DNA of 64,000 nucleotides from Pseudoleptotrichia goodfellowii (GTDB lineage Bacteria; Fusobacteriota; Fusobacteriia; Fusobacteriales; Leptotrichiaceae): NCBI RefSeq assembly GCF_007990505.1, contig NZ_AP019822.1, positions 2,043,568 to 2,107,567 of the forward strand, read 5' to 3'. Shown piece by piece: positions 18,741 to 25,740 of this stretch (position 1 is its first letter; each line of letters starts with the position of its first letter). The notes under the pieces were generated by a model. It saw only the letters and a program-made list of their open reading frames with translations, ran no database searches and was not told where the DNA came from. The position numbers and the translations under genes were made by a program.

Positions 18741-19418
18741 TTATTTAAAAACTTCTCCTGCTTCTTTGTACCATAATACAAGGTCCAGTTCTCCCATTGT
18801 AATTTCTGAATATTCGGAATATTCTTTCATTTTTTCTTCTATCTCATAATATTTCTTTTCAGTTATGGATTTGGGAATTTCATCAATTATATTTAACTGA
18901 ACAAGATTTCTCAAAATATGTCTGTCCAATATGGCTATTTCATCTCCGAAACCGAGATTTCGTAAAACATGATTCGCTTCCTTCATGCCCATTCCTTTTA
19001 TATTTTTAAATATCCATTCTCTTTTTTCAAGGGTATTCCCTTTGTCCGAAAGGATTTTCTTCGGCTGAAGTTTCCCGTCTACAGTCATAAGCTCTCTAAG
19101 CTCGGCTAAATATCGTGATTTGTTATTTTTAAACCTTACAATATTCAAATATTCCGCAATTTCTTCAGGCTGACCCTCAAAAAGCAATCCGTTATTTACA
19201 AGATTTGTAATTGCCTGCCAGGCATTTTTCGCTTTAGACTGAGGTGTCAATATACAAAATGCCACTTCCGCAAAAACTTCCTTTTCACTTCCGTTCCATG
19301 CTTTTTTGTATCCTTTTATCGCCTTATCAATATCCTTTTTTATCTTTTTATATATCTTCACTATTTCTTCGTGAAGTTCCTTATTCAGTTTTTTTTCAAA
19401 TTTATCTTTTTTTGTCAA
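18741..19418 (-). CDS. ogg: N-glycosylase/DNA lyase, Ogg2 (archaeal-type 8-oxoguanine glycosylase) family
   Basis: A helix-hairpin-helix GPD base-excision enzyme of 225 residues that would remove 8-oxoguanine and nick the abasic site. The HhH motif is NIKGMGMKEANHVLRNLG, whose lysine (GMGMK) is the likely Schiff-base nucleophile. The catalytic aspartate follows in AILDRHILRN. FCILTPQSKAKNAW is the conserved N-terminal block. The C-terminal ending LDLVLWYKEAGEVFK is typical of the Ogg2 group, which lacks the N-terminal domain of Ogg1. It follows the esterase gene by 21 bases and is probably co-transcribed with it. The Ogg2 group is best known from archaea and a scatter of bacteria. Confidence 0.88.
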   Translation of the reverse strand: MTKKDKFEKKLNKELHEEIVKIYKKIKKDIDKAIKGYKKAWNGSEKEVFAEVAFCILTPQSKAKNAWQAITNLVNNGLLFEGQPEEIAEYLNIVRFKNNKSRYLAELRELMTVDGKLQPKKILSDKGNTLEKREWIFKNIKGMGMKEANHVLRNLGFGDEIAILDRHILRNLVQLNIIDEIPKSITEKKYYEIEEKMKEYSEYSEITMGELDLVLWYKEAGEVFK

Positions 19419-19439
19419 AATATTCTCCTTAAATTTCAG

Positions 19440-20315
19440 TTATTCCAAATAAAATTTCCCTATAGCATCAAGAGCCTCGTCGGTTTCTTTTAAAGGAGCA
19501 AGAATCCAGTCATGACAAAGATTTTCTCCTACATACAGTTCAACTGTCGTGCCGAAAGCAGTATCAAGCATATCGCTTAATTTCATACAGTCAGGATAAA
19601 GAACTTCATTAGTTCCGAAAAGCAGCATTATTCCTCCCAGATTATCCATATTACCGTAAATAGGCGATACAAGAGGCGATTTTACATCCATATTCCCAGC
19701 AAACTGTTTTCCCGCCTTTATCAAGCTGTGCACAGGCAATAAAGGATCCTTTTCTTCAAAGTCTTTTATTTCTTCATTAGTCATGGAAACATCAAGCCAC
19801 GGCGACATCAGCACGGTTTTTTTAGGAAACGGAACTATTTTCTCATCTCTTGCCACCTGTAAAAATGCCAATGCCAATCCTCCGCCTGCCGAATCACCGA
19901 AAAAATAAAAATCGTCTTCTCTGTTCTTCTCCGCAACACTTCTATATGCTTTCATCAAAACATCATGAGCTTTATCGGCAGTATCTTCAGGTGCCAGAGG
20001 ATAATCTACAAAAGTAACTTTCAGATTATATTTTTTTACCATTCTTTCCACAATATTTTTATGGCTTCTCACCGCTCTCAGTACATATCCTCCTCCGTGA
20101 AGAAATATGACATGTCTGTTTAGAGACTTTTCAGTTTTTACAGTTATCACCTGAAATCCGTCAATAAACTCTTCATCTGTCTGAAAACTTTTATCAAAAT
20201 TATTTCTGTTAAAAAAATCCGTATCTCTCCTCGGATTTTCCATAGCCTTTTCATTACCTCTTTTTGCATTCACAAGCTTTGCTACGGGCACTGCTATATC
20301 TGACAACAAACTCAT
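19440..20315 (-). CDS. Alpha/beta hydrolase (HSL-type esterase/lipase)
   Basis: A 291-residue serine esterase. HGGGY (FLHGGGYVLRAV) is the oxyanion-hole motif of the hormone-sensitive lipase family, and the nucleophile elbow is GDSAGGGLAL. The catalytic histidine is probably in LCHDWIL near the C-terminus, with an acid in the segment around FGTNEVLYPD. There is no signal peptide, so it is cytoplasmic. A promoter lies about 40 bases upstream and the DNA glycosylase follows directly. The substrate cannot be told from sequence; short-chain acyl esters are usual in this family. Confidence 0.85.
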   Translation of the reverse strand: MSLLSDIAVPVAKLVNAKRGNEKAMENPRRDTDFFNRNNFDKSFQTDEEFIDGFQVITVKTEKSLNRHVIFLHGGGYVLRAVRSHKNIVERMVKKYNLKVTFVDYPLAPEDTADKAHDVLMKAYRSVAEKNREDDFYFFGDSAGGGLALAFLQVARDEKIVPFPKKTVLMSPWLDVSMTNEEIKDFEEKDPLLPVHSLIKAGKQFAGNMDVKSPLVSPIYGNMDNLGGIMLLFGTNEVLYPDCMKLSDMLDTAFGTTVELYVGENLCHDWILAPLKETDEALDAIGKFYLE

Positions 20316-20353
20316 TCCTTATATTTCACCTCAAAATAGTATTTCTTTTTATT

Positions 20354-20382
20354 ATTATACTATTTTTCAGAAAAAACTTCAA
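20354..20382 (-). promoter_or_regulatory. Promoter of the esterase-glycosylase unit
   Basis: On the minus strand TTGAAG (20377-20382), a 17-base spacer and TATAAT (20354-20359). Confidence 0.7.
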
Positions 20383-20498
20383 TTCAATAATTTATAAACT
20401 CATATTAAAGTCTAATGTTTTACAGTAAAATAAAGTTATTTCAAGCTGATAAAATTTTGTTCGATAGGTTTTTTCTATCTCTTCAAAAATAAGACAAA

Positions 20499-22019
20499 TT
20501 ATTTCTTCCTGTAATTCAAAGCCTCCAAAAGATGCTCCGTTTCTATACTTTCCGAATCTTCCAAATCGGCTATAGTTCTCGATATTTTTAATATTTTATC
20601 ATACATTCTCACCGACAGTTTCAGTTCATCAACCGCCTTTTCAAATACTTCTTTTGTGGCATCATTTATTTTACAGTATTCGGAAATCTGCTTTCTGCTC
20701 ATTTTAGCATTTAAGAGTTCCGAGCTAAATCTTTTCTTCTGAATATTTCTTGCTTTTATAACTCTTTCTTTTATTTTTTCTGACGGCTCTGATAAAGTAT
20801 CGCTAAACAGCTCCTCCTTTTTCAGTCTTCTCATTTCCACATATAAATCTATCCTATCCAAAAGAGGTCCCGAAAACTTTTTCTGATAATTTTTTATATC
20901 TCTCAAACTGTCTTTACATTGAGGATCGTCGGGAAAGAATCCCCCGGGTGTCGGATTTGATGCGGCTATCATTATATTATTCACAGGGTAAGTCACAATA
21001 AGATTTGCTCTCGATATTGTAATGCTCCCGTCTTCAAGAGGTTGTCTTAAAGCCTCAAGAGTTTTTATCCCGAATTCTCCCAACTCGTCCATGAAAAAAA
21101 CTCCGTTTAAAGCCAATGTTATTTCTCCCACTCTTGTCGATCCGCCTACAAGGGCAGTCTGAGTTGCCGAGTGATGAGGAGCTCTGAATGGTCTTTTCAT
21201 AATGACAGGCTCCATCGCTGAAAGCATTCCCGATACACTGTATATTTTCGTAGTTTCTATTATTTCTTTTTCGATCATGTCAGGCAAAATCGTTATAAAT
21301 CTCTTTGCAAGCATAGATTTCCCCGAACCGGGATCTCCCATTAAAAATATATTGTGTCCTCCTGCAGCAGCTATTTCCAGTGCTCTTTTAGCCAAAAACT
21401 GTCCCTTTACATCGGAAAAATCCACAATTTCTTTCTGATTTTCTTTATCTTCGGCACTATTTTTACCTGACTTCTCTACATTTTCATACAGTTCTTCTCT
21501 ACCGATTTTCCCGTTAATAAAGCCAACAGCTTCTTTTATCGTTTTTACAGGGATTATTTCCACTCCTGAAATAAGCTTTGCCTCATTATAGTTTTCTACA
21601 GGAATTATAACTCCTTTCATTTCTTTTTCTTTTGCCAGAATCGCAGCATTTATAGCTCCTCTTATAGGCTTTATATTTCCGTTAAGAGATATTTCTCCCA
21701 AAATAAGATAATTTTTAAAATTTTCTATATTCGTTATTTTTCCTGTATTTGCAAGTATACCTAAAAATATAGGCAAATCAAAGTGACTTCCTTTTTTCCT
21801 TATGTCAGCCGGTGACAAATTTACCAGCACTCTTTTCACAGGAAATTCAAGCCCTATATTTTTAAAACAGCTTCTTATTCTCTCTTTACTTTCAATTATT
21901 GCCAGATCTCCCATTCCTACAATATTAAAAATAGGAAGTCCGTTGGATATATCGACTTCCGCTTCCACAATATAAGACTCAATCCCCAAATAACTGCAAC
22001 TAAGAACACTTATAGCCAC
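20499..22019 (-). CDS. comM: ComM/YifB-family Mg-chelatase-like AAA+ ATPase
   Basis: A 506-residue AAA+ protein. The N-terminal part (1-170) is a Lon-protease-like ChlI fold (VLVNLSPADIRKKGSHFDLPI). The ATPase core carries Walker A GDPGSGKSMLAKR, Walker B FMDELGEF and the conserved RAPHHSATQTALVGG. The C-terminal domain ends with SRTIADLEDSESIETEHLLEALNYR. In naturally competent bacteria ComM is a branch-migration helicase that extends integration of transformed DNA; such a role here is inferred. The start codon is GTG at 22019 with GGGGG just upstream. A possible promoter (TTGCAA, 17 bases, TAAATT) lies about 60-90 bases upstream. Confidence 0.93.
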   Translation of the reverse strand: MAISVLSCSYLGIESYIVEAEVDISNGLPIFNIVGMGDLAIIESKERIRSCFKNIGLEFPVKRVLVNLSPADIRKKGSHFDLPIFLGILANTGKITNIENFKNYLILGEISLNGNIKPIRGAINAAILAKEKEMKGVIIPVENYNEAKLISGVEIIPVKTIKEAVGFINGKIGREELYENVEKSGKNSAEDKENQKEIVDFSDVKGQFLAKRALEIAAAGGHNIFLMGDPGSGKSMLAKRFITILPDMIEKEIIETTKIYSVSGMLSAMEPVIMKRPFRAPHHSATQTALVGGSTRVGEITLALNGVFFMDELGEFGIKTLEALRQPLEDGSITISRANLIVTYPVNNIMIAASNPTPGGFFPDDPQCKDSLRDIKNYQKKFSGPLLDRIDLYVEMRRLKKEELFSDTLSEPSEKIKERVIKARNIQKKRFSSELLNAKMSRKQISEYCKINDATKEVFEKAVDELKLSVRMYDKILKISRTIADLEDSESIETEHLLEALNYRKK

Positions 22020-22159
22020 ATTTCCCCCTTTTTCATTTTAATTTTTATTTAATGTATATAATTTATCATTTTTCGAACTTTTTTGCAAGATATTTTTTTA
22101 TGAAAATACACTGCATTAAATTTTGTATTGTTTTTTATATGAACTTATTAAATCATCCC

Positions 22160-22196
22160 TCATAAAAATAAGTCGGCATTATAAATCCGACTCATT
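22160..22196 (-). terminator. Terminator after nusB
   Basis: On the minus strand GAGTCGG and CCGACTT (22171-22192) form a stem of about six pairs around a ten-base loop, followed by ATTTTTATG. It lies about 80 bases past the nusB stop and closes the acc operon. Confidence 0.6.
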
Positions 22197-22273
22197 TTTA
22201 TATTTATTCATTTTTCATTATCTCCAACATAACAAATTTTTCTGAAACCTATTCCTGTCTATACGATATTTTT

Positions 22274-22681
22274 TCATTTTTCGCTATTCTTTTTAACCAA
22301 CTGTGCCAATATACCGTTTAGAAATTCTTTCGTATCGTCATAAGAATATTTTTTTGCAATTTCCAGAACTTCATTTATCGCTATCTCGTATCCGATATTT
22401 TTTATAGTAATTTCATAAAAAGCTATTTTCAGCAAAGCTTTTTCAAGAGTACCCAACCTTTCATAAGTCCAGCCTTCCAGTATACTTTTTATTTCTTCCA
22501 CCAGAATTTCTTCTTTTTCGACTATTTCCGTGACATAAGATTTTAAAAAATCTATCTGTTCTTCTTTTTTTATTTTATTTTCTTCTATTACTTCATTAAT
22601 TCTCTTATCAATATCATTATCAATCAACTCTTTTTCAAAAAGAAGTTTAAATATTTCTTCTCTAATCTCCCTACGTGTCAT
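22274..22681 (-). CDS. nusB: Transcription antitermination factor NusB
   Basis: A 135-residue all-helical RNA-binding protein that joins NusE at boxA in rRNA antitermination. Signatures are MTRREIREEIFKLLFE at the start, LLKIAFYEI in the middle and INEVLEIAKKYSYDDTKEFLNGILAQL at the end. It is the last gene of the accB-accC-asp23-amaP-nusB run, 37 bases after amaP, which is the same position as in Bacillus-type genomes. Confidence 0.96.
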   Translation of the reverse strand: MTRREIREEIFKLLFEKELIDNDIDKRINEVIEENKIKKEEQIDFLKSYVTEIVEKEEILVEEIKSILEGWTYERLGTLEKALLKIAFYEITIKNIGYEIAINEVLEIAKKYSYDDTKEFLNGILAQLVKKNSEK

Positions 22682-22718
22682 TAAATTACCCTTTCCGAAT
22701 AGGACTTATTCCAATCAG

Positions 22719-23372
22719 TTATTCTTTATCTTCAGCTGCTGTAACTTCTGAAACAACCGTTTCCTTTACTTCTTCCGTCGGTTTTTCAATATCGGCTTTT
22801 ACAACTTTTATTTCTTCCTTAGGTGCTTCTATTATTTTCTTTTCGACTATCGTTTCACCTAAAACTTTTTTCAATTTTACTTTACTTTTCTTCACAGTAA
22901 TTCCTGTAGAATTTGAAACATATTCCGAAAGTTTTTCCTGTATTTTAAGAAGTTTGTCGCTCAAATTATTTACATTATAAGTGTCGACAACTGCTTCTAT
23001 AACTACAGCACGTCCTTTCGGATGCGATTTCACTTTGGAATTTTTTATTATTTCCTGAGAACTCAAAAAATCTTTAGCTACTTCATTTATTGTTTTTATA
23101 CTTACTTCTATTTCTCCCGTTTTCGTCTTAACTTTTTTATTTTGGGAATATTTTGTAAATTTATTTATATACGAAAGTAAAAATATAACCAAATAAAGAA
23201 TAGCCAGTAATACTAATACTATCTGAACTCTGACACTTCCCAAATTTACCGTATTATCAACTGTAACCAGATAATCGGTTTTCATTATCAAGTCGGATAT
23301 TCCCGCAAAAGCTGCTCCTGCAAGTCCGATTATTATTGATAATCTTGCTAAAAACGCTAATATTCCTATCAT
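22719..23372 (-). CDS. amaP: Alkaline shock response membrane anchor protein AmaP
   Basis: A 217-residue membrane protein with two N-terminal transmembrane segments (about residues 5-28 and 50-70). A cytoplasmic domain follows with the Asp23-like block TGEIEVSIKTINEVAKDFLSSQ, and then an acidic, valine- and glutamate-rich tail from about 160. In Firmicutes AmaP tethers Asp23 to the membrane; its neighbour here is an Asp23 homologue, 13 bases upstream. The domain match and the pairing agree. A role in envelope stress is inferred, since this organism is diderm. Confidence 0.85.
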   Translation of the reverse strand: MIGILAFLARLSIIIGLAGAAFAGISDLIMKTDYLVTVDNTVNLGSVRVQIVLVLLAILYLVIFLLSYINKFTKYSQNKKVKTKTGEIEVSIKTINEVAKDFLSSQEIIKNSKVKSHPKGRAVVIEAVVDTYNVNNLSDKLLKIQEKLSEYVSNSTGITVKKSKVKLKKVLGETIVEKKIIEAPKEEIKVVKADIEKPTEEVKETVVSEVTAAEDKE

Positions 23373-23385
23373 AATTTAACTCCTT

Positions 23386-23796
23386 TTACTGTTCGCTATC
23401 CTCTGTCGCAGTTTCCACAGATGCAGATATTTTCGGAACATCTTCTTCATTAGTATCTTTGACTACTTTCTGTATATAAACATTAACTTCCTGTACTTTC
23501 AGTCCTGTCATTTCAGTTATCGCTTTTACTACTTTTGTCTGTATTTCTCCTGCCAATGCCGGAAGCTGATACCCCAATTTTGCAATAATATACAAATCCA
23601 AAGTACATTCTGTTTCTCCTACTTCCACATCGATACCTTTATTTACACCTGAAGAAACACTTTGAAAAAATTTTGTTATTTCGTTTTTCGGAGCATTTCC
23701 TGCCAAGCTGTATATTCCGTCAATTTCAGTTATCACAGATTCAGCAATAGTCGCCACTACATCCGATGATATACTTATATTTCCTAATTCATTCAT
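23386..23796 (-). CDS. Asp23/Gls24 (YqhY) family protein
   Basis: A 136-residue cytoplasmic protein. The core ISSDVVATIAESVITEIDGIYSLAG and the later LYIIAKLGYQLPALAGEIQ and AITEMTGLKVQEVNVYI are the Asp23 signature. The C-terminal tail is acidic. It lies between accC and amaP. In Bacillus the orthologue YqhY sits after accB-accC and has been linked to acetyl-CoA carboxylase activity; here the AccB neighbour is degenerate, so the linkage may have another meaning. The expected partner is AmaP. Confidence 0.9.
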   Translation of the reverse strand: MNELGNISISSDVVATIAESVITEIDGIYSLAGNAPKNEITKFFQSVSSGVNKGIDVEVGETECTLDLYIIAKLGYQLPALAGEIQTKVVKAITEMTGLKVQEVNVYIQKVVKDTNEEDVPKISASVETATEDSEQ

Positions 23797-23848
23797 TTTA
23801 TTACCTCCTGTTTTTTCATTAATTCTGATATATAATTAAATTTGTTAA

Positions 23849-25204
23849 TTATTTTCCTAACGAATCTTTAAAATGAGTTTCTATAAAGTTTGTATATATT
23901 GTTCCTTTATTAAATTCTTTGTTATCAAGAACTTTCAAGTGAAAAGGTATTGTCGTGTCTACTCCTTCAATTATAAATTCTTTCAAGGCCCTTTTCATTC
24001 TTTTTATAGCTTCTTCTCTTGTTTTTCCTTTAACTACAAGTTTTGCAATCATGGAATCATAATAAGGAGGGATTTCGTAATCCTGATAAGAATGAGAATC
24101 CACTCTTACTCCTATTCCTCCCGCAGGAATATATTTTTCCAAAGTTCCCGACGAAGGTAAAAATCCGTTTTCCGAATCTTCGGCATTTATTCTGCATTCT
24201 ATTGCGTGACCGCTTATTTCTATATCTTTTTGACTAAAGCTTAATTTTTCTCCTGCAGCAACTTTAATCTGCTCTTTTATCAGGTCTACTCCTGTTATTT
24301 CCTCACTTATTGTATGCTCTACCTGTATTCTCGTATTCATTTCCATAAAATAGAAATTCATATTTTTATCTACAAGAAATTCCAACGTTCCTACACTGTC
24401 ATATCCTATTCCTTTAGCCAGTTTTGCTGCAAATTTCCCCATTTTTTCTCTTGTTTTAGCATCAATTCCTGCCGAAGGAGCTTCTTCTATGAGTTTTTGG
24501 TGTCTTCTTTGAATCGAGCAGTCTCTTTCTCCCAAATGAACTACATTTCCGAACTTATCTCCTATAACCTGTATTTCCACATGTCTCGGCTCTTCAACAT
24601 ATTTTTCTATATAAACATCGGGATTCCCGAAAGCCGCTTTTGCTTCATTTTGTGCAGCTATAAAGTTCTCACTGAGCTCTTTTTCGTCATGAGCTATTCT
24701 CATCCCTTTTCCGCCCCCTCCGGCTGTAGCTTTTATCATAACCGGATAAGTTATCCATTCGGCGACTTTTTTAGCTTCGTCCAAGTCGGGAACTATTCCG
24801 TCCGAACCTTTAGTTATAGGTACTTTATTTTTTATAGCCGTTTCCCTTGCAGTAGCTTTATCTCCCATCATATTTATAAGCTCAGGCTTAGGTCCTATAA
24901 ATACTATATTATTCTGTGCACAAATTTTTGCAAAAGAAGCATTTTCCGCTAAAAATCCGTATCCGGGATGGATAGCCTCACTTCCTGTTATTTGTGCTGC
25001 AGATATTATATTAGGTATTTTCAAATACGAGTCCGCACTGCTTGCAGGTCCTATACATACTACCTCATCTGCCAGTTTTACATGTAACGAATCGGCATCC
25101 GCTTCTGAGTACACTGCAACTGTTTTTATCCCCAATTCTCTCGCTGCTCTTATAATTCTTACTGCAATTTCTCCTCTATTTGCTATTAATATTTTCTTAA
25201 ACAT
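23849..25204 (-). CDS. accC: Biotin carboxylase subunit AccC
   Basis: The ATP-dependent enzyme that carboxylates biotin on a carrier protein for acetyl-CoA carboxylase. It has 451 residues. Motifs are KILIANRGEIAVRI, the glycine-rich ATP loop AGGGGKGMRIA, ERDCSIQRRHQKLIEEAPS and MEMNTRIQVEHTISEEITGVDL, all intact. The frame opens with TTG at 25216, but the ATG at 25204 follows GGGAGG and gives the standard N-terminus MFKKILIANRGE. The gene encoding its expected carrier lies just upstream but lacks the biotin-acceptor lysine, so its real partner is uncertain. Confidence 0.96.
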   Translation of the reverse strand: MFKKILIANRGEIAVRIIRAARELGIKTVAVYSEADADSLHVKLADEVVCIGPASSADSYLKIPNIISAAQITGSEAIHPGYGFLAENASFAKICAQNNIVFIGPKPELINMMGDKATARETAIKNKVPITKGSDGIVPDLDEAKKVAEWITYPVMIKATAGGGGKGMRIAHDEKELSENFIAAQNEAKAAFGNPDVYIEKYVEEPRHVEIQVIGDKFGNVVHLGERDCSIQRRHQKLIEEAPSAGIDAKTREKMGKFAAKLAKGIGYDSVGTLEFLVDKNMNFYFMEMNTRIQVEHTISEEITGVDLIKEQIKVAAGEKLSFSQKDIEISGHAIECRINAEDSENGFLPSSGTLEKYIPAGGIGVRVDSHSYQDYEIPPYYDSMIAKLVVKGKTREEAIKRMKRALKEFIIEGVDTTIPFHLKVLDNKEFNKGTIYTNFIETHFKDSLGK

Positions 25205-25271
25205 TGCTCCTCCCAAAATTTGTTTGCTTTCAAAATCCCGTTCAGAGATTGATATAACATCCCGAGAATTT

Positions 25272-25673
25272 TTATAATAATTCTATTACGAATAAAGGTT
25301 TCGCATAATCAACATTGGACTGATCGGAAATCAATATTTCTTTCAGTATACCGTTATGCTGAGATTTAATATCCGTGTCTATCCCGATAGTTCTTATTCT
25401 TGCAAGTTTCATTCCTTTATAAACTTCCATTCCTTTTTCAAGTTTTTCCAACAATATCTGTCCGACATTTTTTGATTTTATAACTTCTTCTTTTGCTGAA
25501 TTTTCTAGTTTTTCAATTACTTCAATTTTTTTAGTTTCATTTTGCGGTATTTCTTTTGAAGAAACTTCGGAATTTGTCAAAACAAGTTTTATTTTTCCGT
25601 ATTTGACTTTCATTTCAGCCATTTCCTCTTTTTTCAATATCTTCATCAACTCTTTTATATCTCTGAGCTCCAT
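25272..25673 (-). CDS. accB: AccB-like biotin carrier protein lacking the biotinylation lysine
   Basis: A 133-residue protein placed and shaped like AccB. The N-terminus MELRDIKELMKILKKEEMAEM resembles the BCCP dimer region, and the C-terminal domain keeps GMEVYKGMKLARI, NGILKEILISDQSNVDYAKPLFVIEL, the hammerhead fold pattern. The expected EAMKM biotin motif is replaced by RTIGI, with no lysine at the acceptor position. The thumb and the Ala/Pro-rich linker are also missing. It should therefore not carry biotin. It has its own promoter directly upstream and precedes accC. It may be a relic, a structural partner of AccC, or a regulator. Confidence 0.8.
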   Translation of the reverse strand: MELRDIKELMKILKKEEMAEMKVKYGKIKLVLTNSEVSSKEIPQNETKKIEVIEKLENSAKEEVIKSKNVGQILLEKLEKGMEVYKGMKLARIRTIGIDTDIKSQHNGILKEILISDQSNVDYAKPLFVIELL

Positions 25674-25710
25674 CTCTCCTCCTATGAAGTTTGTCTAAAA
25701 TCTTTTTACA

Positions 25711-25739
25711 ATTTTAGCACATAGACGTTTTTTTTTCAA
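25711..25739 (-). promoter_or_regulatory. Promoter of the accB-accC-asp23-amaP-nusB operon
   Basis: On the minus strand TTGAAA (25734-25739), a 17-base spacer and TAAAAT (25711-25716). It lies just past the dnaE stop codon, about 40 bases upstream of accB, so the operon can be expressed apart from dnaE. Confidence 0.65.
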
Positions 25740-25740
25740 T

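Noticed and set aside
24314-24952. A 212-codon plus-strand ORF opposite accC
   Set aside because: It is antisense to conserved biotin carboxylase motifs, is rich in Phe, Ser and Tyr as expected of a shadow frame, and has no ribosome site.
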